In this document: one piece after another, positions 56,083 to 64,000 of the stretch
How the letters are laid out: every line of letters starts with the position of its first letter
Position numbering within the stretch: position 1 is the stretch's first letter
Assembly (NCBI GenBank): GCA_011525745.1
Contig: WYBU01000124.1
Location: 1-64,000, forward strand
Length of the DNA: 64,000 nucleotides
Source of the DNA: Planctomycetaceae bacterium
GTDB lineage: Bacteria > Planctomycetota > Phycisphaerae > UBA1845 > UTPLA1
Reading direction: 5' to 3'
Program-made: the position numbers and the translations under genes
Notes under the pieces: generated by a model
The model's input: the letters and a program-made list of their open reading frames with translations, nothing else
Databases searched by the model: none
Told to the model about the DNA's origin: nothing

Positions 56083-57195
56083 TCAAAAGACGGATCGACC
56101 CTCAACGATATTGAGAAGATCTGGAAAAACGAGAATCGCCGGTCGTCGACCGCTCGCGGATCGAAGTTCACGCAATAATCCGCCATCGCGCGCCAATCTC
56201 ACGATTCGGTTTGCCGTCGGCTTCGGAATCTCAACGGAAGTCACAAAGTCAGATGTCTTGAAGATCGGGCGACCGAAAAACCAGTCCAAGGCACGGATCG
56301 CGAATTGTGAACGAATACTATCGACAATCCAGTCTTTCTTTGTCCGGTATAATTCCAGAATCTCCTTGGCCTTCGCTTCGTTGCTCCTCGCCTGCTCCGT
56401 TAGCGCCGTGAGGAAGAAATGGCACCACCCAGTCCAATCGTTATCGCGTGAAACAGCAAGGAGTCGCTCATAGTATTCCTCGCGGCGCGACCCAAGGTAC
56501 CCACTTACGTAAAAATCGGGCGTTGCCAGCACCTTCTTTTCAACAAGAAAAAGGGGCACAAACAACCGGCCGATCCTGCCGTTGCCGTCGAGAAACGGAT
56601 GGATCGCTTCGAATTCGGCATGTAATATTGCAAGTTGAACCAGCTTGTCCTTCGCTTCATCATGTAAATATCTCTCCCAACGCGACATCAGTTCAGGTAC
56701 GCGGTCGGCCGCAGGCGGGACGAATCGAGCCGTCTCCATCGTACACCCTGCCGGCCCGATCCAATTGGCCAAGCGCCGATAGTCTCCTGGCGACCTGTTT
56801 TCGCCCCGGACACCGTGCATGAGCACGCGATGGGTCTGACGCAACACGCGTTGTGAGAGGGGCAGATTCCGCAACGCCGAAACCGCATGTCGCATCGCCC
56901 TTCGATAATTCAGCACTTCTTGGATGTCGTTCCGCTTTTCGCCCGTCGCCGAATCCTCAGACGCCTCAAACTCCAATACTTCGCCGATCGTCGCCTGCGT
57001 ACCCTCGATCTTGCTCGAAAGCACCGCTTCTTGCGTGGTTAAAGGCGCGAGCAAGACCTGCGCATTCGGAACGCCATGTAGCACGCCTTCGTATCGCGCC
57101 ATTGCCGCGCTTGCCGGGCCGATCAACGGAACCAACCGATCCCAATCCAAGCAGTCGGGCGGAAATCTCCCCTCGTGATACATCACCGTCGGCAT
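56083..57195 (-). CDS. Fic family protein
   Basis: ATG 57195, with AGGGAG upstream, gives 370 aa. The Fic motif HPFLDGNGRIGR is at residues 199-210, with the catalytic His199 in place, so the AMP-transferase (or related) active site is intact. An N-terminal inhibitory helix carries SSKIEG (60-65), the (S/T)xxxE(G/N) motif that restrains class II Fic enzymes by blocking ATP gamma phosphate. The C-terminus has a winged-helix-like segment (KPTANRIVRLARDGGLLREL). Targets are unknown. Its lower GC than the neighbours suggests lateral transfer. It may act as a stand-alone regulator or toxin. Confidence 0.93.
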   Translation of the reverse strand: MPTVMYHEGRFPPDCLDWDRLVPLIGPASAAMARYEGVLHGVPNAQVLLAPLTTQEAVLSSKIEGTQATIGEVLEFEASEDSATGEKRNDIQEVLNYRRAMRHAVSALRNLPLSQRVLRQTHRVLMHGVRGENRSPGDYRRLANWIGPAGCTMETARFVPPAADRVPELMSRWERYLHDEAKDKLVQLAILHAEFEAIHPFLDGNGRIGRLFVPLFLVEKKVLATPDFYVSGYLGSRREEYYERLLAVSRDNDWTGWCHFFLTALTEQARSNEAKAKEILELYRTKKDWIVDSIRSQFAIRALDWFFGRPIFKTSDFVTSVEIPKPTANRIVRLARDGGLLRELRSASGRRPAILVFPDLLNIVEGRSVF

Positions 57196-57365
57196 TGGCA
57201 ACGTCTCCCTACCAACAGTCCGACGACCACGTTCACAACCAGACTCTGTCCTCGAAATCCGCGCGAACCAACCAACATCGAAGCGATCATAAAACTCCAC
57301 CTAACGATAATAGGGGCCACCGTATATAAGTCATTTACGTATACGCTCGGTGACTCAAGAACACT

Positions 57366-60044
57366 TCATTCCCGAATTCCTGATTGCGTCTCCGTCCGTG
57401 CCGGTCGCTCCGCCGGCGGCATCAGAATCTCCATCCCCTCCGAAATCGGCAGCTTCAGCAAATCTTCCTCATCCACCGGCCAGCCGGCCGGATCGCCCAG
57501 CGCCGCATCGACCACCAGCAGCGTGCGGGCCGAGCTGCCCGGCGGGATGTAGAGATACCCCAGCACGCGCTGCGACGGCCGCAGCTCGCCGAACATCTCC
57601 TTCGCCTCCGGCGCTTCGTTCAGCAACTCCAGATACGCCCGGTACGCCTCGGGCCGCAACACCAGCAGCGCCCGCCACCGGCCGTCGTTCCGATACGCAT
57701 ACGCCGCCGTGTCCTCGCGCGACCAGTCCATCACGTTGTTCAACGTCCAGTCCGTGTCACGCTGACGGTCCCACGTTTCCGGCAGCACGCGATAACCCGG
57801 ACCCGCCGCAGCCTCCGGCACGCCCAGCGCCACGTGTCCGCGCGTCGGGTCAGCCGGGTCGATCGCCCCTCGCGCCACGAGTCCCGCCACGCCGGTGATC
57901 GCCTGCAAATCCGCGTCGCTCAACCGCGGCGCGCTGTCGTGATAGTTGCCCGACGCTTCGGCCCAGTCGTAATAGCGGCCGGCAGCCGGCGGCTCGTATT
58001 CCGGCGCGCGTTCCTCCTCCGCCGGATCGGTCACGCGAAACGCCAGTCCCGGGATTTCGCGATTTTCCCAGCTCGTCAGGCGCAGTGAGAAGCCCCAGCC
58101 CTTCTCGCGCGGCGCGGGCCAGCCCTCCACGATCGCCTCGATGCGGTTCCATCCGCGACGCAGCCGGGCGCGCGACATGACCATGTCTGGCAGGTTCTTG
58201 TCTTCCCAGCGGGCCGTCGCGTAATAAACGCCGCGATGCACCAACTGCCGGTTCACCCACACCGCCATGCCGTCGTTGTGACCCAGCCACATGGCCGCGA
58301 CCTGCTCGCGCGGCGAATAGACCCAGCAGCTTGCCTTCGCCACGCCCCACCGCACGTCGCCGACATGATGTCGCAAGTCAACAAACGGCGTCGCACTTTC
58401 CACCGGCCGCGGCGCGACCGGCGACGCCCCCGCCGGCGGAAATGGATCGAGCACGTGCTTGTCGGGCATCCCATCCGGCGACAACGTGCCGCTGACCTCG
58501 TACGGACCCTCGACCATCCAGCGCCGCAGATACGCCTCGGGAACCGCCGGCGCCGCGATCATCGTCTTGCGATAATTAGCCAGCGTCATGTAGTAACGCA
58601 TGCTCGAGCGATGCCCGAAACCCATCGACGGAATCGGCCGAATGCCGCAGCCGTCCGAGTCATGCGTCACCGGATAGCCCGGCGCGCTTTCGGCCGCGAT
58701 CGTCGTCCAGTCGAACTGATGGTTCCATTCGTGCAGCATCACCTCCCAGCCGCGATCGGGACCCAGATCGGTCAGCGCCGCGCCGTTGGGACCGACGTCC
58801 GGTCCGCACGCGGCGCTGCCGCCCGTCGGCCGGATGCTGATAACGCTGTCGTATGCGCCGCGCACCGCGAACAGATCGTCCGCCGGCCCGTACAACATCC
58901 CCGCGTGCGTCGTGTACTTTTGCACCGACTGGTCCTTCAGCCACACGAAATCGGTCTTCAGCAGCAACATGCCGTCCGACGCTCCGAAGACGAACTGCTG
59001 CACCAGAAACCAGTCGTGATAAATCCGCTCGACCTGCTCGGTCGTCAGCCGCACCGTCTCGCGCACCGTCCGCCCGTCGCGCTGCCGCTCCACCTCTTCT
59101 TCGTTGAGGATCACCACGAGCACGTACCACTCAACCGGCGCGCCGCCCCGGGCCTGCGCCGCCGCCAAACCGGCCCGCCAGGCGTACTTGGCGGCCGTCT
59201 CGGGCGGCGAGTTCAACCGCTCCACCAGCTCGCTGAGCCGATGCCACGCATCCGCCGCGCCCCCATCGAACGGACCGATGTTCGACCCTTCAACACGCGC
59301 CAGCGCGAACAGGCCGATCTGCTGGAGGTACATCAACGTGTTCCGCCGCGTCGCGTAATCCAGCGCGTAAGGCTGCGGGCGCTTCATGTAGCGGATCATC
59401 CGCAGATTACGCCGCGCGAACCGCCCGATGCGCTCGTCCGATGCATGCTGCGCCGAAAGACACGCCGCCTCGGCCGCGTCCAGCCGGTTGCCGATCAGAT
59501 GGCTCAGCCCCTCGAATCCCGTCCGCGCGTCGCCGGCCGGCAGCCGCTCGATCAGCAGCTCCAGCGGACCGTCGAAATCCGATGGCGCGGCCAGGAAGTC
59601 GGGCGAGCCGAGCGTCGACAGCGCGAACGGCCGCGGGGCGCTGACCCGTGCGGTGATCCAGAGCTGACCGGCCGCGCGGCCGTCGTTGGCTTCGAGCGTG
59701 TCGATCCCGATGACGTAGGCGGTCAGATGCGGCTGGATGTCCCACGCGGGCAAGTCGCGGCCGTTGCAGGTGAATTCGATCCGCGGCCGGTCAGCCGGCT
59801 GCGTGGCGGTGGCGGCGTCGGCGGACATGGCGAGAAAAACCATCGGCTGTCGCACAACGCCGAAGCGATCGTAGGGCCGCCGCAGCTTCAGCTCGTAAGT
59901 GTCGGGCCGCAGGTTGAACTGCTCGACCGGCAGCCAGGTGGACTCGACATGATTACCCGCTCGCGTAGCTTCGCCGGGCGCCAGAACCGCGGCGCACGCC
60001 AGGGCGCACGCGATGAAGGACGTGGTCGTTCGCCGATGATTCAT
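57366..60044 (-). CDS. Large secreted protein with HEWNH putative metallopeptidase motif
   Basis: The start at ATG 60044 (60050 also possible) gives about 892 aa with a signal peptide (SFIACALACAAVLAPGEATRA). Near residue 436 the stretch WEVMLHEWNHQFDWT holds an HExxH zinc motif. The C-terminal third resembles a jelly-roll or carbohydrate-binding fold (GMAVWVNRQLVHRGVYYATA and RRGWNRIEAIVEGWP). I do not recognise a named family, so protease activity is inferred only from the motif. It is probably exported. It is divergent from the PQQ-propeller gene. Confidence 0.82.
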   Translation of the reverse strand: MNHRRTTTSFIACALACAAVLAPGEATRAGNHVESTWLPVEQFNLRPDTYELKLRRPYDRFGVVRQPMVFLAMSADAATATQPADRPRIEFTCNGRDLPAWDIQPHLTAYVIGIDTLEANDGRAAGQLWITARVSAPRPFALSTLGSPDFLAAPSDFDGPLELLIERLPAGDARTGFEGLSHLIGNRLDAAEAACLSAQHASDERIGRFARRNLRMIRYMKRPQPYALDYATRRNTLMYLQQIGLFALARVEGSNIGPFDGGAADAWHRLSELVERLNSPPETAAKYAWRAGLAAAQARGGAPVEWYVLVVILNEEEVERQRDGRTVRETVRLTTEQVERIYHDWFLVQQFVFGASDGMLLLKTDFVWLKDQSVQKYTTHAGMLYGPADDLFAVRGAYDSVISIRPTGGSAACGPDVGPNGAALTDLGPDRGWEVMLHEWNHQFDWTTIAAESAPGYPVTHDSDGCGIRPIPSMGFGHRSSMRYYMTLANYRKTMIAAPAVPEAYLRRWMVEGPYEVSGTLSPDGMPDKHVLDPFPPAGASPVAPRPVESATPFVDLRHHVGDVRWGVAKASCWVYSPREQVAAMWLGHNDGMAVWVNRQLVHRGVYYATARWEDKNLPDMVMSRARLRRGWNRIEAIVEGWPAPREKGWGFSLRLTSWENREIPGLAFRVTDPAEEERAPEYEPPAAGRYYDWAEASGNYHDSAPRLSDADLQAITGVAGLVARGAIDPADPTRGHVALGVPEAAAGPGYRVLPETWDRQRDTDWTLNNVMDWSREDTAAYAYRNDGRWRALLVLRPEAYRAYLELLNEAPEAKEMFGELRPSQRVLGYLYIPPGSSARTLLVVDAALGDPAGWPVDEEDLLKLPISEGMEILMPPAERPARTETQSGIRE

Positions 60045-60266
60045 GTGCATCTCACTGCTTCCAGCCGAATCGCGACCGGCGCCTCCGCCGGCGGCCGGAC
60101 ATCGTAACAGCAACGCCCCGCGACCGGCCACGCGAACCAGCCGCGCTTGTGCTTTTCTCCGTTCCTGGCGTTAAACTGAACGAATCAACCGCCGAGCCTT
60201 CGGCGCGACCGAGGCTTCGGCGGGCCAGGTGCGGGCCGGTCGCGGACTACATCTTCGGAGCACCCC

Positions 60267-61580
60267 ATGACACGCATCTCGTGGCGTTCGACGGTTCGAC
60301 TGCGCTTTCCCTCCTTGCCGGCGCTCTGCTCGACTGGCGCCGTAGCGCTCTTTGTCATCGCCTCCGACGCCGCCGCGCAGTGGCCCCAATGGGGCGGGCC
60401 GCGCCGCGATTTCACCGCCGACGCCGCGAAGCTCGCCACGCAATGGCCCGACGGCGGACCGAAGAAACTCTGGTCCCGCGAACTCGGCGACGGATACGCC
60501 GCCATCTGCGTCGACGACGGAAAACTCTATACGCTCTATCGTCTCGATCAGAAAGCCGACGAGGAAAAAGGCGTAAAGGCCGTCGCTGACGAAGTCGTCG
60601 TCTGTCTCGACGCCGCCACCGGCCGCACGATCTGGGAACATCGTTACGAAGCCCCGCTGACCAAGGACATGGGCATGGAGTTCGGCCCCGGCCCGCACAG
60701 CACACCGCTGATCGTCGGCGACCGGCTCGTGACCATCGGCTGCACCATGATCATGCACTGCCTCGACCGCAAGTCCGGCAAGCCGATCTGGTCGCACGAT
60801 TTCGCGAAAGAATACAAGGCCGAGGTCATCGGCCGCGGATACGCCGCCAGTCCCATCGCGTGGAAGAACACCATCATCGTCCCGGTCGGCGGCAAGGGAC
60901 AGGCCGTCGTGGCGTTCGATGTCGCCGACGGCCGCATCGCCTGGAAGAAGCACGACTTTCAGATCACCCACGCCTCGCCGTTGTTGATCAACGTCGACGG
61001 CGAAGAACAACTCGTCATGTTCATGGGCGAGGAAGTCGTCGGACTGCGGCCGGCCGACGGCGAACTGCTGTGGAGCCATCCGCACAAGACGCAGTACGGC
61101 GCCAACATCTGCACGCCGGTATGGGGCAGGCACAACATTCTGTTCATCTCGTCAGCCTACGGCATGGGCAGCCGCGGCATTCAGTTGTCGCGCAAGGACG
61201 GCAAGACCACCGCGACCGAGCTGTGGTACAACGCCAAGATGAAGATCCACTTCAGCAATGCCGTCGGCGTCGGCGACCGCGTGTTCGGCTCCAGCGGCGA
61301 CTTCGGCCCCTGTTTTCTGGCGGCGGTCAACATCAAGACCGGTGAGTTCGCGTGGAAGGAGCGCGGCATCAAGAAGTCCAACCTGGTCTATGCCGACGGG
61401 AAACTGGTCGTCGTCGCGGAAGATGGAATGATCGCGCTGGTGCAACCGGGCGACAGCGGCGCGACCATCCTGGCGAAGGCGACGTTGCTGGAGAACAATG
61501 CCTGGACCGTGCCGACGATCGTCGGAAATACGCTCTACATCCGCGACCGCAAGCACGTCATGGCTCTGGACCTTGGCTGA
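60267..61580 (+). CDS. PQQ-like beta-propeller repeat protein, secreted
   Basis: The 437-aa protein starts at ATG 60267. A signal peptide (GAVALFVIASDAAAQ) is followed by propeller blades with the pattern AATGRTIWEHRYE, DRKSGKPIWSHDF, DVADGRIAWKKHD and NIKTGEFAWKERG, the tryptophan-docking repeat of PQQ-like and BamB-like proteins. No PQQ dehydrogenase catalytic residues are seen, so it is probably a structural or scaffold protein in the periplasm. The gene diverges from the HEWNH gene and lies 203 bp ahead of pdxJ. Confidence 0.9.
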   Translation: MTRISWRSTVRLRFPSLPALCSTGAVALFVIASDAAAQWPQWGGPRRDFTADAAKLATQWPDGGPKKLWSRELGDGYAAICVDDGKLYTLYRLDQKADEEKGVKAVADEVVVCLDAATGRTIWEHRYEAPLTKDMGMEFGPGPHSTPLIVGDRLVTIGCTMIMHCLDRKSGKPIWSHDFAKEYKAEVIGRGYAASPIAWKNTIIVPVGGKGQAVVAFDVADGRIAWKKHDFQITHASPLLINVDGEEQLVMFMGEEVVGLRPADGELLWSHPHKTQYGANICTPVWGRHNILFISSAYGMGSRGIQLSRKDGKTTATELWYNAKMKIHFSNAVGVGDRVFGSSGDFGPCFLAAVNIKTGEFAWKERGIKKSNLVYADGKLVVVAEDGMIALVQPGDSGATILAKATLLENNAWTVPTIVGNTLYIRDRKHVMALDLG

Positions 61581-61624
61581 CGCGCCGCGCAATCATGCGA
61601 CCCACAATCATCCTTGGGGGGTGG

Positions 61625-61727
61625 CACTGTCAAGCCCTCGCGCAATGTGAGCCTCACTATCGGGGGTGGTACGGGCGTCCCGCCCGTTCGATCGCACCCT
61701 CGCGAGGGCTTGGCCGTGTTGAGCCAC
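61625..61727. repeat. Family B nested palindrome, best preserved copy
   Basis: CAAGCCCTCGCG near the left end and CGCGAGGGCTTG near the right are a perfect 12-bp inverted pair. Between them sits GGTGGTACGGGCGTCCCGCCCG, itself palindromic. It occupies most of the gap between the PQQ gene and pdxJ. Other copies are at 24150, 32756 and 35303. Confidence 0.9.
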
Positions 61728-61783
61728 CCGCAATACCATTACGCTGAATACTTGGAGAGGGAGCCGCGCCGCCCCCAAACCCC

Positions 61784-62509
61784 ATGGCACAGCTCGGCGT
61801 CAACATCGACCACGTCGCCACCGTCCGTCAGGCCCGCCGCACGGACGAGCCGGACCCCGTCTGGGCCGCCGTCGAAGCGCAGCTTGGCGGCGCGGCGTGC
61901 ATCACGTTCCATCTGCGCGAGGACCGCCGGCACGTCAACGACCGCGACGCGGCGGCGCTCAAGGAAATCGTCAACGTCAAGCTGAACATGGAGATGTCGA
62001 TCGATTCGCGCATCGTCGCCATCGCCGCCCGGCTGCGCCCGACGCAGTGTACGCTGGTCCCCGAGCACCGCGCCGAACTGACGACCGAAGGCGGCCTGGA
62101 CGTCGTGCGCCTCGCCCGCCGCATTCGACCGGCGATCCGGCGGTTGCGCGACCGCGGCATCGTGTGCAGCGCGTTCATCGAGCCGATCCGCGAGCAGATC
62201 GAGGCCTCGGCCGCGATCGGATTTCACGCCGTCGAGCTGTGGACCGGCTCGTACGCACACGCGCGAACGCCGCGACAACTCGCCGCGGCGCTGAATACGC
62301 TGCGCGAAAGCGTCGATATCGGCCGCGGCTGCCGGCTGGAGGTGCACGGCGGACACGGGCTGACTTATCGCAACACCGGACCGGTCGCCGCCATCCCCGG
62401 CTTCAGCGAATTCAACATCGGCCACAGCATCGTGTCGCGCGCAGTCTTCGTCGGCATGCGCGAGGCGACGCGCCAGATGGTCGAGCTGCTCCGCCTGCAC
62501 GCGCCGTGA
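61784..62509 (+). CDS. pdxJ: Pyridoxine 5'-phosphate synthase
   Basis: The 241-aa protein starts at ATG 61784 with MAQLGVNIDHVATVRQARRT, the PdxJ signature in which His and Arg bind substrate. ITFHLREDRRHVNDRDAAAL, LNMEMSIDSRIVAIA and LEVHGGHGLTYRNTGPVAAI are also typical. It condenses 1-deoxyxylulose 5-phosphate with an aminoacetone phosphate product of PdxA, making pyridoxine 5-phosphate in the DXP-dependent B6 route. PdxA is not seen. A family B palindrome lies directly upstream. Confidence 0.97.
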   Translation: MAQLGVNIDHVATVRQARRTDEPDPVWAAVEAQLGGAACITFHLREDRRHVNDRDAAALKEIVNVKLNMEMSIDSRIVAIAARLRPTQCTLVPEHRAELTTEGGLDVVRLARRIRPAIRRLRDRGIVCSAFIEPIREQIEASAAIGFHAVELWTGSYAHARTPRQLAAALNTLRESVDIGRGCRLEVHGGHGLTYRNTGPVAAIPGFSEFNIGHSIVSRAVFVGMREATRQMVELLRLHAP

Positions 62510-62524
62510 CGTACCCTCTTCTTG

Positions 62525-62577
62525 ATCCGAACCGCGACCCTGAACGCGACCAAGGCGGGAGCGTGAAGGGAGCGCCG
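62525..62577. repeat. Family C repeat, stretched copy
   Basis: GATCCGAACCGCGACCCTGA, a 10-bp insert, then GGGAGCGTGAAGGGAGCGCCG. It follows the pdxJ stop by about 15 bp. Confidence 0.7.
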
Positions 62578-62673
62578 GGCGACGCATCGTACGTGTGCGG
62601 ACGGACGGACTCGGACCAGGTCAGCGACCACTGCACGCCGGGGCGGGGACGAGGGCGGGCGGTTTCGATCGCC

Positions 62674-63417
62674 TTACATCACCGTTCCACACACCAGTGT
62701 CGGCGCCTGTTCCGGTCCTTGTGCATCGGCGGTCCCCGCCGCGGTCGCCGTATTGCGCTCTTCGGCGCCGGCGGCGCTGTACGCCCGCGCGGCCCACGTC
62801 ACGCGCGTGCCGTGCACGAATGGGCCGCTGACGTACTCAAAAACTCCGGCCCGAAAGCGATACGCGACCGTCGCGACCTGCTGGTCGTAATCGACCGCGC
62901 CCGGCGATGCCGCGTCGTTATAGAGCCGAAAATCCGCCGGCGCCGCTTCCTGACCCGTTTCGTCGTATCGCCACGTCACGCGAAACCGCCCACCCGGCAG
63001 CGGCCGCACGCACAACATCGTGGGGGCGTTCGACGATGGGCCGGCCAGCGCGCCCGACCCGTCGAACGCCGCGCGTACGCGCGGGGCGTCACGGTCATCC
63101 GCCACGCCGCCGGCGCCGACCACGTGCAGCGCGTACCACCACTGCGATCCCGGCGGATGTCCCACCCAGGGAAACGTGCTCAGCGTCGCCCCGCGGCCAT
63201 CCGCCCGGCCGACCATCGGATCGGTCAGCGCCGGCGGACGTCCCGCCGCGCGCCGTAGATCGTGCCCGCCGCGGATGCGCACCCAGAACCGCCCGCGCGT
63301 CAGGCACAGCGCGTTGTGCCAGGCGTCGAAACGCGGGCCATCGCCGGCTCGAAAGAAGTCGAACCGCCCGCCCAGCAGCGGCGAAAACCGGCCTATCCAT
63401 TTGTCGATCTGAGTCAT
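62674..63417 (-). CDS. Hypothetical protein
   Basis: The 247-aa protein starts at ATG 63417. It has no signal peptide. The first 60 residues (KWIGRFSPLLGGRFDFFRAG) and the middle (STFPWVGHPPGSQWWYALHV) are aromatic-rich; the C-terminal half looks like a fibronectin or propeller beta domain (FRVTWRYDETGQEAAPADFR, RVTWAARAYSAAG). I do not recognise a family. Together with the next gene it may belong to a structural or phage-tail-type cluster that continues beyond the window, but this is inferred from position and fold impression only. Confidence 0.65.
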   Translation of the reverse strand: MTQIDKWIGRFSPLLGGRFDFFRAGDGPRFDAWHNALCLTRGRFWVRIRGGHDLRRAAGRPPALTDPMVGRADGRGATLSTFPWVGHPPGSQWWYALHVVGAGGVADDRDAPRVRAAFDGSGALAGPSSNAPTMLCVRPLPGGRFRVTWRYDETGQEAAPADFRLYNDAASPGAVDYDQQVATVAYRFRAGVFEYVSGPFVHGTRVTWAARAYSAAGAEERNTATAAGTADAQGPEQAPTLVCGTVM

Positions 63418-63568
63418 CTCAACGCTTCAACCTCAGCCAATCCCCGCCGCGCGATCCGCGGCCCGCAGCCACGTAAGCGCCACGACGTTAATGCACTCTT
63501 CTGTTCCCCGTTGCCTTGTTTCGACGTTTCATTTCGACTTTCGATTTTCGACTTTCGAATTTCACGCC
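63418..63568. repeat. TTTCGAC low-complexity tract
   Basis: 63517-63560 has TTTCGACGTTTCATTTCGAC and three more TTCGA-centred words. The same words occur at 17341-17398 and 52996-53072. Confidence 0.65.
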
Positions 63569-64000
63569 TCACTCCACCCCCAGCACGTTCTGCGTCGGCG
63601 CATTCACGTCATCGACGATCGGCGTCAGTGTGCGCAGCGGCGTCACGCCGTCGTCATCCATGATCTGCACCACCCCCGTCGCGATCGTCTGAACCTGCCG
63701 GTTGACCAGGGCCGCCTTGCACAGGTGCAACTCGTTCAGCAGCGCCGCCGCCTGGCCGGCCGTGAACAGATCGCAATTGACGATCTCGCACGTGCCCGCC
63801 ACAGCCGTATCGCCGGCGTGGCTGCTGCGGATGCGCACGTCGATCGTCTGCCCCGCGCGGACCGCCGGAATCAACACGCTCAGCCGTGTCGTCGTCGCGC
63901 CCAGCGACTCGGGAAAGAACCGGTCGGACTGGTTGGCCGGCACGTTGTCGCTCGATGCGCCGGCGATGGCGACGCCGTCGAGATAGACGCGCAGCTCGCG
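63569..64000 (-). CDS. Partial hypothetical protein, possibly phage-like
   Basis: The frame is open to the window edge; its first visible residues are RELRVYLDGVAIAGASSDNV. The visible part is about 143 aa and ends at TGA-strand position 63569 with PIVDDVNAPTQNVLGVE. The text VQIMDDDGVTPLRTLTPIVDD looks like phage structural or tape-measure-adjacent proteins, but no match is certain. A short internal frame (63702-63986, plus strand) is a shadow. Most of the gene lies outside the window, so start and function are unknown. Confidence 0.6.
   Translation of the reverse strand, partial: RELRVYLDGVAIAGASSDNVPANQSDRFFPESLGATTTRLSVLIPAVRAGQTIDVRIRSSHAGDTAVAGTCEIVNCDLFTAGQAAALLNELHLCKAALVNRQVQTIATGVVQIMDDDGVTPLRTLTPIVDDVNAPTQNVLGVE

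Overview
The window is GC-rich bacterial DNA that reads as a Planctomycetota chromosome, most likely from the Phycisphaerae side of the phylum. This is inferred from gene content: an ECF sigma factor beside a giant Ser/Thr kinase with WD40 repeats, secreted proteins with dockerin-like tails (14849-15277, 37623-40013), a DUF1571 protein, a fused aroDE gene, and many intergenic palindromes that read in translation as GTGVPPV / AQPPSAV. No rRNA is seen. One tRNA (Leu, anticodon CAG) sits at the left edge.

Layout. 1-3.2 kb: tRNA-Leu, a 13-unit hairpin array, a secreted coiled-coil protein, a decayed copy of the kinase 3' end and a solitary PIN-domain gene. 3.4-8.9 kb: WD40 Ser/Thr kinase with its upstream ECF sigma factor. 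9.2-12 kb: a two-gene nucleotidyltransferase module with a 5' frameshift, then a secreted propeller-like protein. 12.3-17.2 kb: mgtE, tsaB, a dockerin protein and an S74-chaperone secreted protein. 17.6-24.1 kb: a triple amidohydrolase-like protein diverging from a GT-C glycosyltransferase. 24.3-28.7 kb: a Tyr/Asp-rich lipoprotein, a glycogen-synthase-like glycosyltransferase and a TPR/metallopeptidase-like protein. 29-32.7 kb: aroDE, an atypical SDR and two STAS proteins. 32.9-37.1 kb: a GT4 enzyme, a rhodanese-methyltransferase and an MmgE/PrpD protein. 37.6-43.4 kb: a seven-repeat FG-GAP protein, a methyltransferase, a lipoprotein and a PAS histidine kinase. 43.5-51.8 kb: GNAT, DUF1571, a GAF-SpoIIE phosphatase, SMC, a retropepsin-like protein and a conserved small protein. 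52-55.7 kb: EtfB, a B12-binding/MeaB-like GTPase fusion and a GT4 enzyme. 56-64 kb: a lower-GC Fic gene beside a 38-bp palindrome, a HEWNH protein, a PQQ-type propeller, pdxJ, and the start of a possibly phage-like block that leaves the window.

Most genes are single units on alternating strands. Tight pairs are few: the NTase and its 66-aa partner (GTGA overlap), the two STAS genes, and DUF1571-GNAT. Signalling is a recurring theme (ECF sigma/kinase, STAS pair, SpoIIE phosphatase, PAS histidine kinase), but partners are scattered rather than clustered.

The least conventional material is: the triple amidohydrolase-like protein with one intact metal site, the Tyr/Asp lipoprotein, the B12-GTPase fusion with no mutase nearby, the NTase module, and several families of nested palindromic repeats that fill almost every gap and, in one gene, appear inside the reading frame.
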